DNA from: Amycolatopsis eburnea
GTDB taxonomy: Bacteria; Actinomycetota; Actinomycetes; Mycobacteriales; Pseudonocardiaceae
Assembly (NCBI RefSeq): GCF_003937945.1
Contig: NZ_RSEC01000032.1
Location: forward strand, 124,001-188,000
Length of the DNA: 64,000 nt
Direction: 5' to 3'
Positions 52,321-61,270 of this stretch are shown one piece after another (positions within the stretch are counted from its first letter, which is position 1; each line of letters begins with the position of its first letter). The position numbers were made by a program, and so were the translations under genes. The notes under the pieces were generated by a model. That model saw only the letters and a list, made by a program, of their open reading frames with translations. It searched no databases and was not told the origin of the DNA.

Positions 52321-53775
52321 TCAGCCCAGCGAGGCCGCCAGCTCCACCAGGGTCCGGGCCGCGAAGCCCGTCGCTCCCGGCACCACCTCGTCGTAGTTCT
52401 TCTCCGACCGGGCCGGTCCCGCGATGTCCAGGTGCGCCCACGGCAGACCCGACGTGAACTCGCGCAGGAACAGCGCCGCCGTGATGCTGCCGGGGCCGCC
52501 GGGCGTCTGCCGGACGTCGCCGAACTCGCCGCGGACGTTCTCCGCGTAGTCCTCCACCAGAGGCATGCGCCACCACGCCTCGCCCACGCGCGCGCCCGCG
52601 CCGATCACCGCATCAGCCAGCGCGGAGTCCGAAGCGAACAACCCGCCCGTGCGCAGGCCCAGTGAGACCTTCATCGCTCCCGTCAGCGTCGCCGCGTCGA
52701 CGACGTAGTCCGGGCTGAACTTGCGGATGCCGTAGGCCAGCGCGTCGGCCAGGACCATGCGGCCCTCCGCGTCGGTGTTGCCGACCTCGGTCGTCTTGCC
52801 GCCGTAGTGGCGGACGATGTCGCCGGGGCGGTACGACGAGCCCGACACGTGGTTCTCCGCCGCGGGCACCAGCGCCGTCACGCGCACCGGCAGGCCGAGG
52901 GCCGCGATCGCGCGGGTGGCGGCGATCACGGCCGCGCCGCCCGCCATGTCCGTGCGCATCAGGTGCATGCCGTCGGCCGGCTTGATGGACAGGCCACCGG
53001 TGTCGAACGTGATGCCCTTGCCGACCAGCAGCAGGTGCTTCGAAGCGCCCGACGGCCGGTACGCCATCTCGATCAGGCGCGGCGGGCGGGCCGAGCCGCC
53101 GCCGACCGCCACGACGCCGCCGAAGCCCTGCGTCGTCAGCCACTTCTCGTCGCGGATCGTCACCTCGACGCCCGGGCCGGCCACCTTCGCCGCCGTGTCC
53201 GCCAGCCACGCCGGGCTCTTCACGTTCGACGGCGTGTTCGCCAGGTCGCGGGTCAGCGCCGTCGCCGCGGCCAGCGCCGCAGCACGCGCGACCAGCTCGG
53301 CGGCGGCCGGGTCGGCGGTCACCAGCCGCACCGTGCGCACCGACGGCTTCGGGTCCTCACCCGACACCTTGAAGCGGTAGCCGCCCAGGAGCAGCCCGAG
53401 CGCCAGCTCGGTCACGTGCTCGCCGGACGCCTCCTCCGGCAGCTCGACCTGCACCGCGCGGAACGCCTTGCCCCCGTTGTCGACGTCGTCGGCCAGCGCC
53501 GCGTTCACCGCGCGGACCAGCGCCGCGCCGGTCTTGCGGTACTGCTTCGGCTCGCCGTCGCCGAGGCCCGCCACCCAGCGCGGACCGTCGCCGGGGACCG
53601 TCTGCACGTCGCCCGCCTTGCCGGTGATCCGGATGCCGCCGACCTCGAGGGGCTCGGACTCCACGTCGTCCGCGGGCGCGGTCACGAACCGGGCCGTCGG
53701 GGTGCCGCGGCGGAGCTCCGCCGTTACCTCGATGTCGAGCAGACTGGTCGGAACGGGGGGTAGCGGATTACGCAC
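52321..53775 (-). CDS. pepA: Leucyl aminopeptidase (M17)
   Basis: 484 residues. M17 motifs: VGKGITFDTGGLSIKP, MRTDMAGGAA and the signature NTDAEGR, with two zinc or manganese sites. It releases N-terminal residues from peptides in the cytoplasm. The GTG start at 53775 follows GGAGG at nine bases; TTG at 53784 is the alternative. Confidence 0.94.
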   Translation of the reverse strand: MRNPLPPVPTSLLDIEVTAELRRGTPTARFVTAPADDVESEPLEVGGIRITGKAGDVQTVPGDGPRWVAGLGDGEPKQYRKTGAALVRAVNAALADDVDNGGKAFRAVQVELPEEASGEHVTELALGLLLGGYRFKVSGEDPKPSVRTVRLVTADPAAAELVARAAALAAATALTRDLANTPSNVKSPAWLADTAAKVAGPGVEVTIRDEKWLTTQGFGGVVAVGGGSARPPRLIEMAYRPSGASKHLLLVGKGITFDTGGLSIKPADGMHLMRTDMAGGAAVIAATRAIAALGLPVRVTALVPAAENHVSGSSYRPGDIVRHYGGKTTEVGNTDAEGRMVLADALAYGIRKFSPDYVVDAATLTGAMKVSLGLRTGGLFASDSALADAVIGAGARVGEAWWRMPLVEDYAENVRGEFGDVRQTPGGPGSITAALFLREFTSGLPWAHLDIAGPARSEKNYDEVVPGATGFAARTLVELAASLG

Positions 53776-53865
53776 AGTGAGCAACCTCCGGGCGCTGAGG
53801 AACCGCGACCCCGGCCTCCGAAGGGAGACCGGGGTGCGACGGAAGGACGGTTCGAGGGAGGCTTG

Positions 53866-54033
53866 CTAGCCGGTGACCTCCGCCAAAGCGGCGCCGAGGT
53901 CCTTCGCTTCTTCCGCGGAAAGTTCGACGACGAGTCGCCCACCGCCCTCGAGCGGTACGCGCATCACGAGGCCCCGCCCCTCCTTAGTCACTTCGAGGGG
54001 ACCATCTCCGGTCCGGGGCTTCATGGCCGCCAT
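53866..54033 (-). CDS. DUF3117 protein (Rv1211-like)
   Basis: 55 residues: MAAMKPRTGDGPLEVTKEG then RGLVMRVPLEGGGRLVVEL. A conserved small actinobacterial family of unknown function. ATG at 54033 follows GGAGGGAG at seven bases. In M. tuberculosis it neighbours tagA, as here within about 1 kb. Confidence 0.9.
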   Translation of the reverse strand: MAAMKPRTGDGPLEVTKEGRGLVMRVPLEGGGRLVVELSAEEAKDLGAALAEVTG

Positions 54034-54230
54034 AGCGTGCTCCCTCCGTCTCAACCGGCGCGCCCGGGTCGCGCTCGCGTGAAAGCCAGCCGGGTCTGGT
54101 GTCCATTGTCCCTCATCAGCGGCCGGGCGCATCAGCGGACCGATCTTTTGCCGCCGTATCGGTGCTGGTATGCGGCTCGCGCGGGGTGGAAGACTGTCGG
54201 ACGACCGATGTTTCCGCGCAAGGAGAAGAC

Positions 54231-55025
54231 GTGACCACATCCGACGTCCTGCTGACCGCCGACGCCGACGGGGTGCGCACCCTCACCCTCAACCGGCCGC
54301 AGGCGTACAACTCGCTGACCGTCGAGCTGAAGGAAGCACTGCTCGCGGCGCTGCGCGAGGCGGCGGACGACGAAGCCGTCCGCGCGGTGGTGCTTTCCGG
54401 TTCGGGCAAGGCGTTCTGCGCCGGCCAGGACCTGAAGGAGCACGTCGGGCTGCTGCAAGCGGGTGACCCCGCCCCGCTACACACGGTGAAAGAGCACTAC
54501 AACCCGATCGTCAAGGCGATCGTGTCGATGGAGAAGCCGGTGATCGCCGCGATCAACGGCACCGCCGCCGGCGCCGGGGCCGCCTTCGCCTACGCCAGTG
54601 ACCTGCGGATCGCCGCCGAGTCGTCGTCGTTCCTGATGGCCTTCGCCAACGTCGGGCTCGGGCCGGACTCGGGTGCGTCGTGGACGCTGCAGCGGCTGGT
54701 CGGCTACGGCCGCGCCGCCGAGCTGATGCTGCTGGCCCGGACCGTCGACGCGACGGAGGCGCTGCGCCTCGGCCTGGTCGGCGAGGTCGTGCCGGACGAG
54801 GAGCTGGCGGCCCGGGCCCAGCAGGTGGCGGCGAAGCTCGCGGCCGGTCCGACGGTGGCCTACGCGAAGATCAAGGGCGTGCTCAACCTGGCCGCGCAGT
54901 CGACGTTCGAGGAAGCCCTCGACGCCGAGGACGCCGCCCAGACCGCGCTCGGCGCGACCGCCGACCACACCGAGGCCGTCGAGGCCTTCGTCGGCAAGCG
55001 CAAGCCGAACTTCCAGGGCAAGTAG
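54231..55025 (+). CDS. Enoyl-CoA hydratase/isomerase family protein
   Basis: 264 residues, crotonase fold. VVLSGSGKAFCAGQDL is the oxyanion strand; GTAAGAGAAFAYASDLRIA and GLGPDSGASWTLQRLVG follow. In the second motif an Asp stands where many hydratases have Glu, so it may be an isomerase or another crotonase. GTG at 54231 follows AAGGAG. It is convergent with tag across element A2. Confidence 0.88.
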   Translation: MTTSDVLLTADADGVRTLTLNRPQAYNSLTVELKEALLAALREAADDEAVRAVVLSGSGKAFCAGQDLKEHVGLLQAGDPAPLHTVKEHYNPIVKAIVSMEKPVIAAINGTAAGAGAAFAYASDLRIAAESSSFLMAFANVGLGPDSGASWTLQRLVGYGRAAELMLLARTVDATEALRLGLVGEVVPDEELAARAQQVAAKLAAGPTVAYAKIKGVLNLAAQSTFEEALDAEDAAQTALGATADHTEAVEAFVGKRKPNFQGK

Positions 55026-55030
55026 GACGT

Positions 55031-55083
55031 GCCGTCAAGGCCACCTTACGGGCGTCTGACGCCCGTAAGGTGGCCTTAACGGC
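55031..55083. repeat. Family A dyad element A2
   Basis: Boxes AAGGCCACCTT at 55037 and AAGGTGGCCTT at 55067, 30 bp apart. Identical to A1 except for the central base (T) and one arm mismatch. It overlaps the tag stop codon (TAA at 55076-55078 on the minus strand). Confidence 0.92.
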
Positions 55084-55648
55084 TTTTGGCGGCCCGGAAG
55101 CAGCCGGAGACGTGGTCGTCGACCATGCCGGTGGCCTGCATCAGCGCGTAGCACGTGGTCGGGCCGAGGAAGACGAACCCGCGCTTCTTCAGCTCCTTGG
55201 CCATCGCCTTGGACTCGTCCGTGATCGCCGGGACGTCGGCCATGGTGCGAGGACGGCGATGCGACGTGGGCGCGAACGACCACAGCAGGTCGTCCAGCGG
55301 CGTGTCCAGCGCGGCGATCGCCTGCGCGTTCTTGATCGCGGCCAGGATCTTGGCCCGGTTCCGCACGATCCCCGCGTCCTGCATCAGCCGCTCGACGTCG
55401 GCGTCGCCGAACTTCGCCACCTTCGCCGGCTTGAACCGCTTGAACGCCTTCCGGAAGTTCTCGCGCTTGCGCAGGATCGTGATCCACGAGAGCCCCGACT
55501 GGAACGACTCGAGGCACAGCCGCTCGTACAGCTCGTCCTCGCCGTGGAGCGGGACGCCCCACTCCTCGTCGTGGTAGGCCACGTAGTCCGGGGCCGAATT
55601 GCCCCAGCTGCACCGCGGGACGCCGTCGGTGCCGAACAGCTCACTCAT
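55076..55648 (-). CDS. tag: 3-methyladenine DNA glycosylase I (Tag)
   Basis: 190 residues. Zinc ligands are present: Cys in VPRCSWG, His in AYHDEEWG, His/Cys in DDHVSGC. The HhH-like ESFQSGLSWITILRKREN region is typical. It removes 3-methyladenine from alkylated DNA. ATG at 55648 lies inside the end of the SRPBCC gene (eight-base overlap). Confidence 0.95.
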   Translation of the reverse strand: MSELFGTDGVPRCSWGNSAPDYVAYHDEEWGVPLHGEDELYERLCLESFQSGLSWITILRKRENFRKAFKRFKPAKVAKFGDADVERLMQDAGIVRNRAKILAAIKNAQAIAALDTPLDDLLWSFAPTSHRRPRTMADVPAITDESKAMAKELKKRGFVFLGPTTCYALMQATGMVDDHVSGCFRAAKSR

Positions 55649-56099
55649 CCCCACCCACCGAATAGTTCTCCGCGAACCGCGCGAACCGCCGCAGCGACTG
55701 GCGCACGCCCAGCGCGAACGCCGGCCGCACCACCGGCCAGCCGAGCCGGCCCAGCGGCCCGAACGGCAGCCGCAGGTGCTCGGCCCAGACGAACGTCGAG
55801 CGCGTCGCGCCCTTCGCCACCACCTGGAACACGCCGGTGCCCTGCACGACGCTCCCGAGGTGCCGGACGGCGCACCGCACCGGCGGCTCCCAGCTCGTGA
55901 TCTCCATCTTGTCCGTGAACCCGATGCCGGCCACGCCGGTGAACGCCGAAAGGCGCGACCCGACGCTGCGGCCGTTGCCCGCGACGACCTCGACCTCGGT
56001 GCCGAGCATCCACTCGCCCTGGCGCGTCCAGTCGGTGAGCGCGAGCCAGGTCGTCCCGGCCGGCGCGCGCACGTCGACCGACAGGATCAGATCCGTCAC
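55641..56099 (-). CDS. SRPBCC-family protein
   Basis: 152 residues. The START/Bet v1-like fold is suggested by DLILSVDVRAPAGTTWLALTD, with later TSWEPPVR and STFVWAEH. Many such proteins bind small hydrophobic ligands. GTG at 56099 overlaps the DivIVA-like stop by four bases, and the stop overlaps tag, so it is translated within that operon. Confidence 0.85.
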   Translation of the reverse strand: MTDLILSVDVRAPAGTTWLALTDWTRQGEWMLGTEVEVVAGNGRSVGSRLSAFTGVAGIGFTDKMEITSWEPPVRCAVRHLGSVVQGTGVFQVVAKGATRSTFVWAEHLRLPFGPLGRLGWPVVRPAFALGVRQSLRRFARFAENYSVGGDE

Positions 56100-56419
56100 T
56101 GGGCCCCTTCGGGCGTGCTCTCCCGGTCGCGCTCGCGCTGCTCCAGCTCGGCGACCCGGGCGCGCAGCTCGTCCAGCTCGACGCCGAGGCGGCGCAGCAC
56201 CCAGTCCACCTCGGACATCTTGTAGCCGCGCAGCACCAGCTGGAAGCGGACCTCGGTCAGGTCCTCGCCGGTGATGTCCTCGGCGGGCAGCCGCGTCGGC
56301 GAGCTGCCCGGCGGCAGCGGGGCGAGCTCCTCACCCCGGCCGAAGACCACGGCGGCCAGCAGGAACACCACGGCGGCCACCAGCAGCATGACTACGAGGT
56401 AGATCAGCGCGGTCGTCAC
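56096..56419 (-). CDS. DivIVA-domain membrane protein (Rv1209-like)
   Basis: 107 residues. One N-terminal helix (ALIYLVVMLLVAAVVFLLAAVV) is followed by a DivIVA-like segment FQLVLRGYKMSEVDWVLRRL and a coiled coil (GVELDELRARVAELEQRERD). It probably assembles at curved membrane. GTG at 56419 overlaps the upstream stop. Order with tag matches Rv1209-Rv1210. Confidence 0.88.
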   Translation of the reverse strand: MTTALIYLVVMLLVAAVVFLLAAVVFGRGEELAPLPPGSSPTRLPAEDITGEDLTEVRFQLVLRGYKMSEVDWVLRRLGVELDELRARVAELEQRERDRESTPEGAQ

Positions 56420-57084
56420 GCGACGATCGTGGCATACCCACCCCAGGATCGTCTCGCGAGCACGACGAGCCGGAGCGAAAGCAGCACCCAGGCGACCATC
56501 AGCACCGCGCACGGGACGCTCAGGAACAGCCGTGACGCGTCCACGAACCCGGTCGTGCTGATCAGCAGCCCGACCGAGGCCAGGTTGACGCCGACCGCGA
56601 TCGCGATGAGGGTGCCGCAGAACCGCGCGAGCCCGGTGCCGTCCAGGTGGCGGCTCAGCCAGCGGATGCCGAGCAGGGCCAGCACGCCGATCACCGGCAC
56701 GACGAACACCGCGCCGTGGGTGACGTGCGTGACGACCTTGTACCACTCCGGCGTCGGCGTCGAGATCCTCGTCCACTCGCCGAAGGTGAGGATCCGGGCG
56801 TAGTCCCACGCGATCTGCATCGCCGGGACGCCGATGACGAGCTTCCACAGCGTCCGGACGCCGCTGAGCATGCCCAGCTCGGCCTGGTAGTCGCGGGCGA
56901 CGACGGCCGCCGGGCCGAAGTCGGCGACCGCGCGGCGCTCGGCGTCCTCGTCGCTCCAGCCGCCCGCGCGGTACGCGTCGGCGGCGTCGTGCAGGCCGTC
57001 TCTGGCCTCCGCCAGCAGGTCGGCCTTGAACCGGCCGCAGCCGTGCAGCCTGCGGTCCAGGTCGCCCAGGTATTCGTCGATCAT
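56416..57084 (-). CDS. HAAS-domain membrane protein paired with PadR
   Basis: 222 residues. The N-terminal HAAS/permease-prefix domain (LGDLDRRLHGCGRFKADLLAEARDG in part) precedes four to five membrane helices. Such genes nearly always follow padR. ATG at 57084 overlaps the padR stop by four bases. It may respond to membrane stress together with the PadR regulator. Confidence 0.8.
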   Translation of the reverse strand: MIDEYLGDLDRRLHGCGRFKADLLAEARDGLHDAADAYRAGGWSDEDAERRAVADFGPAAVVARDYQAELGMLSGVRTLWKLVIGVPAMQIAWDYARILTFGEWTRISTPTPEWYKVVTHVTHGAVFVVPVIGVLALLGIRWLSRHLDGTGLARFCGTLIAIAVGVNLASVGLLISTTGFVDASRLFLSVPCAVLMVAWVLLSLRLVVLARRSWGGYATIVA

Positions 57085-57398
57085 GCCCCCAGCACTCCCC
57101 CGATGACCGTGGTGAACTCCCGCCACTCGGCGCGTTCGGCGGCCAGTGCCTGCTGGCCGGAGCGGGTGAGCCGGTAGGTGCGCCGCTTGCGGCCGGAGAC
57201 GACGTCCCACTCGCTGGCCAGCCAGCCGGCCCGCTCGAGCCGGCGCAGCGCCGGGTAGACCGTGCCGGTCGGCAGGTCGAGCGCGCCGTCGCTGCGCAGC
57301 TGGAGCGCCTCGATGATCGCGTAGCCGTGCAGCTTCCGGCCGTCGAGCACCGCCAGCAGCAACGCGTCGAGGTGCCCGCGCAGGGTGTCCGCCTTCAT
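57081..57398 (-). CDS. PadR-family regulator
   Basis: 105 residues. The winged HTH is clear: LHGYAIIEALQLRSDG, LPTGTVYPALRRLERAGWL, RTYRLTRSGQQAL. It starts at ATG 57398. The leader contains two TGCGTA direct repeats close to the start, possibly its own operator. It heads a probable five-gene operon through tag and is divergent from cydA. Confidence 0.9.
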   Translation of the reverse strand: MKADTLRGHLDALLLAVLDGRKLHGYAIIEALQLRSDGALDLPTGTVYPALRRLERAGWLASEWDVVSGRKRRTYRLTRSGQQALAAERAEWREFTTVIGGVLGA

Positions 57399-57508
57399 AG
57401 GTACGCAGTCTACGCATCCCACCCCGGAGAGGCTATTGCCCGGCCACCGGGGGCACACCCGGGGATTTCCCGGAGATGACCCGGATCTCATGGATTTGGT
57501 GCCTACAT

Positions 57509-57530
57509 GTAGCCAGGCTACGTATATAGT
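57509..57530 (+). promoter_or_regulatory. cydA promoter: dyad GTAGCC-A-GGCTAC and -10 box
   Basis: The perfect 13-bp dyad GTAGCCAGGCTAC (57509-57521) is followed by TATAGT (57525-57530), eight bases before the cydA ATG. The transcript may therefore be leaderless and the dyad would block or recruit polymerase. Confidence 0.5.
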
Positions 57531-57538
57531 CGCTCGAC

Positions 57539-58699
57539 ATGGACGCACTCCCGGTCGCGAGACTCCAGTTCGCGACGACGACTTCGTTCCACTTCCTGTT
57601 CGTGCTGCTCACGCTGGGGTTGGTCACGATGGTGGCCGTGATGCAGACGCGCGCGGCGGTCGGCGGCAAGCCCGAGCTGCTGCGGATGACCCGCTTCTGG
57701 GGCCGCTTGTACGTGATCAATTACGCGCTCGGGATCGTCACCGGAATAGTGATGGAATTCCAGTTCGGGCTGACCTGGACCGGGCTTTCCGCTTTCGCCG
57801 GTGACGTCTTCGGCGCGCCGCTGGCCATCGAGACGCTGGTCGCGTTCTTCCTGGAGTCGACCTTCCTCGGCCTGTGGATCTTCGGCTTCGGCCGCATGCA
57901 CAAGTGGCTGCACCTGGCGCTGATCTGGCTGGTCACGCTGACCGCGTACGCGTCGGCGCTGTTCATCATGCTGGCCAACTCGTTCCTGCAGAACCCGGTC
58001 GGCAGCCGGCTCGAAGGCGGCACCCTGCACCTCGACGACTTCGGCGCGCTGTTCTCGAACCCGGCGCTGGCCGCGTCGCTGCCGCACGTCGTCAGCGCCG
58101 CGCTGGTGACCGGCGGGTTCTTCGTCGTCGGTGTCAGCGCCTACCACTTCCTCAAGCGCACGGCGGAGGTCGAGTTCTTCCGCCGTTCGATGCGGCTCGG
58201 CGTCGTCACCGCGCTCATCGGCTCGATCTTCGTGGTCAACCAGGGTTTCGCGCAGTTCGGCAAGCTGAAGATGTACCAACCGGACAAGCTGGGCGAAGCG
58301 GCGGTGGGCGCGCCGCTCGGCTTGATGATCACGCTCGGGTTCGCGATGCTCCTCTGCGCGCTCCTCGGCACGCTGCTGCTGTTCCGGAACTGGCTCACCA
58401 AGGCGCGGCTCCTGCACTACCTGATGGTCGCGGCGATCCCGCTGCCGTTCGTCGCGTCGATCATGGGCTGGCTGGTGCGCGAACTCGGCCGCCAGCCGTG
58501 GCTGATCTGGGGGAAGCTGCGCACCGCCGACGCGGTCGCGGACGTCCCGGCCGGCCAGATCCTGTTCTCCTTCATCGCTTTCTCGCTGCTGTTCGCCGCG
58601 CTCGCGGTGGCCGACTGGGTGCTCATGGCGCGGGTCGCCAAGCGCGGCCCGGACCCGGCCGGCGAGCCGGCCGAGCTGCCCGTCCTGAGCGGAGTCTGA
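57539..58699 (+). CDS. cydA: Cytochrome bd oxidase subunit I, lacking most of the Q loop
   Basis: 386 residues, over 100 shorter than usual CydA. Haem ligands by alignment to E. coli are kept: His18 (FATTTSFHFLF), Glu98/Glu106, His183 (LPHVVSAALVTGGFF) and Met263; GRQPW is intact. The quinol-binding Q loop normally between helices 6 and 7 is cut to about 20 residues around MYQPDKLGEAAVG. A Lys and Glu matching the quinol-contact residues remain. It should still form a quinol:O2 oxidase with CydB, but with altered quinol access. ATG at 57539. Confidence 0.93.
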   Translation: MDALPVARLQFATTTSFHFLFVLLTLGLVTMVAVMQTRAAVGGKPELLRMTRFWGRLYVINYALGIVTGIVMEFQFGLTWTGLSAFAGDVFGAPLAIETLVAFFLESTFLGLWIFGFGRMHKWLHLALIWLVTLTAYASALFIMLANSFLQNPVGSRLEGGTLHLDDFGALFSNPALAASLPHVVSAALVTGGFFVVGVSAYHFLKRTAEVEFFRRSMRLGVVTALIGSIFVVNQGFAQFGKLKMYQPDKLGEAAVGAPLGLMITLGFAMLLCALLGTLLLFRNWLTKARLLHYLMVAAIPLPFVASIMGWLVRELGRQPWLIWGKLRTADAVADVPAGQILFSFIAFSLLFAALAVADWVLMARVAKRGPDPAGEPAELPVLSGV

Positions 58700-58702
58700 C
58701 CG

Positions 58703-59689
58703 ATGGTGACCTTGTGGTGGTGCGTGCTGGGCCTGCTGACCTGCGGGTACTTCGCGCTCGCGGGCTACGACTACGGCGTCGGCATGCTCCTGCCGGTGTT
58801 CGAGACCGACGAACGACGACGCCGGCAGACGCTCGGCGCGCTCGGCCCGTTCTTCCTGGCCAACGAGGTGTGGCTGGTCGCCGCGGTCGGGCTGTTGTTC
58901 GGCGCGTTCCCGCACCTGGAGGGCAAGGTGTTCGCCGGGGCGTACGTCCTGGTCGTGACGCTGCTGCTCGGCCTGGTCACGTTCACGGCGTCGATGCAGC
59001 TGCGCAGCCGCCGCCCGGACGCGCGGCGCGGCGCCTGGACCGCGGGCATCGTCGGCGGCGCGCTGGTGACGGCGGTGTCGTGGGGCCTGTTCCTCGGCAA
59101 CCTCGTGGCCGGGCTGCCGCTGGCTGCCGACGGCTCGCCGTCCGGGGACGTCCTCGCGCTCTTCAGCCCGTACGCCGTGCTGTGGGGGCTCGGGTTCGTG
59201 GCGCTGTTCGCCTTGCAGGGCGCGGCGTTCCTCGCCGTGCGCGCCCCGGCCGAGCTGACCGGGCGGGCGGTGCGGCTGGCCCGCGCGTTCACCGCGCCCG
59301 TGCTCGCGTTCCTGGTGATCGCGACGGTGTGGAGCGCCTTCGCGCTCGACGGCGTGACGGCGCTCGGCGTGGGCGTGGCCGTGCTGGCTTTCGCCGCGCT
59401 CGCCGTCACGCGGCTCGGCCTGGCGCTGCGGCGGAACCGCGTCGCGCTCGTCGGCTCGATGGTCCTGGCCGCCTGCCCGGCCCTGCTCGCCGGCACGCTG
59501 CGGTTCCCCGCGGTCCTGGTCTCGCCCGGGTACGCGCTGACGGTCGAGCAGGCGGCGACGGCACCGGGGACGTTCGCGCTCCTGGCGTGGTTCGCGCCGC
59601 CGTCGGTGCTGGTGCTGCTGGTCGTGCAGTGGCTGACCTGGCGCGCCCACCGCCACCCCGTCGACCAGCGCTCGCTGCTGCACTTCTAG
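58703..59689 (+). CDS. cydB: Cytochrome bd oxidase subunit II
   Basis: 328 residues, about eight helices. The N-terminal motif GYDYGVGML corresponds to the conserved GxDxGxGxL of CydB, and FFLANEVWLVA follows. It starts three bases after the cydA stop. Confidence 0.93.
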   Translation: MVTLWWCVLGLLTCGYFALAGYDYGVGMLLPVFETDERRRRQTLGALGPFFLANEVWLVAAVGLLFGAFPHLEGKVFAGAYVLVVTLLLGLVTFTASMQLRSRRPDARRGAWTAGIVGGALVTAVSWGLFLGNLVAGLPLAADGSPSGDVLALFSPYAVLWGLGFVALFALQGAAFLAVRAPAELTGRAVRLARAFTAPVLAFLVIATVWSAFALDGVTALGVGVAVLAFAALAVTRLGLALRRNRVALVGSMVLAACPALLAGTLRFPAVLVSPGYALTVEQAATAPGTFALLAWFAPPSVLVLLVVQWLTWRAHRHPVDQRSLLHF

Positions 59690-59699
59690 GGGGAACGCC

Positions 59700-61259
59700 G
59701 TGCCCGCTCTGCCCGGACTCCGGCGCTACCTGGCCGTGCTGGCCACGCTCGGGGTGCTCACTGCCGCTTCGGTGCTGCTCCAGGCCGAAGGTCTCGCCAC
59801 GCTGCTCACCGGTGGTGGTGTCTCGCTGTTCCTGGTCATCGCGATCGCCGCGCGGGTGCTGCTTTCGTGGGGCCACGGTGTCCTCAGTGGACGGTTCGCG
59901 GCTTCGGTGCGCGCCGGCCTGCGCCGCCGGTTGCTCGACTCGCGCGCCGATCGGGCGGGCGTCGTCGCCACTCAGGTGACGCGCGGGGCCGACGCCACGG
60001 ACAGCTACCTGACCGGCTACCTCCCGTCGCTGGTCGTGTCGGTGGTGGTGCCGGTCGCGGTGATCGCGCGGCTGTTCGCGACGGACCTGGTGTCGGCGCT
60101 GGTCGTCACGGCGACGTTGCCGCTGATCCCGGTGTTCGCGATCCTGGTCGGCAAGCACACGGCGGCGCGGACCGAGCGCCAGTGGTCGCTGCTGCTCCGC
60201 CTCGGTGGCCATTTCCTCGACGTGGTGCGGGGTCTCGGGACGCTCCGGCTGTTCGGCCGGGCGGCGGCGCAGGCCTCGACGGTCCGTTCGATGGCGGCCG
60301 CCCACGCCGACGCGACGCTGAAGACGTTGCGGATCGCGTTCCTTTCCGCGCTGGTGCTGGAGCTGGTGGCGACCATGTCGGTGGCGCTGGTGGCGGTGCC
60401 GATCGGGTTCCGCCTCCTCGACGGCGGCCTCGACGCGCGGACGGCGATGCTGGTGCTGGTCCTGGCCCCGGAGGCGTACCTGCCCCTGCGCGCGGCGGGC
60501 GCGAAGTTCCACGCGGCGGCCGAGGGGTTGACGGCGTTGCGGGAAGCCCTGGCGGTACCGCTGGTCACCCCGCGCTCGGCTGTCGCCACCCGGCGGCGGG
60601 GTGCGCCTTCGCTGGAGCTGGACCGGGTTTCGGTCTGCTACGACGGGGTTCCGGTGCTGTCCGATGTGGACCTGCGCGTTCCGGCGGGGGCGCGGATCGC
60701 GGTGGTGGGGCCGAGCGGGTCGGGGAAGAGCACGCTGCTGGCGGTGCTGCTGGGGTTCGTGGCGCCCTCGTCGGGGCGGGTGCTCGTCGACGGGGTGGAC
60801 CTGCGTTCGCTGTCGCCGGAGGACTGGCTCGCCGAGGTGGCCTGGGTGCCGCAGCGGCCGACATTGTTCCGGGGGACGCTGGCGGAGAACATCGCTTTGG
60901 GACAGCAGGCCGACGTCCCGGCCGCGGCTCGGGCCGCGGCGCTGGACTCGGTGGCGGCGGGCTTGCCCGCGGGGTACTCGACGCCGGTGGGCGAGCTGGG
61001 CGAGGGCTTGTCGGCGGGCCAGCGGCAGCGCGTGGGTCTGGCGCGGGCGCTGGCCCGGACGTCAGCGGGGCTGGTGTTGCTGGACGAGCCGACGACCCGG
61101 CTGGACTCGCGGACGGAGGAGACGGTCTTGTCGGCGACCCGGCGGCTGCTGCCGGACCGGACCGCGGTGCTCGTCGCCCACCGGCCGGCGATGGTGACGC
61201 TGGCGGACCGGGTGGTGGAGCTGCGGGACGGCCGGATTCGCGCGGAGGTGGCGGCGTGA
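59700..61259 (+). CDS. cydD: CydD, ABC exporter half for bd oxidase maturation
   Basis: 519 residues. A six-helix membrane domain precedes an ATPase with GPSGSGKSTLLAVLLG, LSAGQRQRVGLARAL and LVLLDEPTTRLD. CydDC exports glutathione or cysteine-type thiols needed to assemble cytochrome bd. GTG at 59700 is ten bases after cydB. Note EGLSAGQ in place of the usual LSGGQ. Confidence 0.9.
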   Translation: MPALPGLRRYLAVLATLGVLTAASVLLQAEGLATLLTGGGVSLFLVIAIAARVLLSWGHGVLSGRFAASVRAGLRRRLLDSRADRAGVVATQVTRGADATDSYLTGYLPSLVVSVVVPVAVIARLFATDLVSALVVTATLPLIPVFAILVGKHTAARTERQWSLLLRLGGHFLDVVRGLGTLRLFGRAAAQASTVRSMAAAHADATLKTLRIAFLSALVLELVATMSVALVAVPIGFRLLDGGLDARTAMLVLVLAPEAYLPLRAAGAKFHAAAEGLTALREALAVPLVTPRSAVATRRRGAPSLELDRVSVCYDGVPVLSDVDLRVPAGARIAVVGPSGSGKSTLLAVLLGFVAPSSGRVLVDGVDLRSLSPEDWLAEVAWVPQRPTLFRGTLAENIALGQQADVPAAARAAALDSVAAGLPAGYSTPVGELGEGLSAGQRQRVGLARALARTSAGLVLLDEPTTRLDSRTEETVLSATRRLLPDRTAVLVAHRPAMVTLADRVVELRDGRIRAEVAA

Positions 61260-61270
61260 ACCACCCGACC

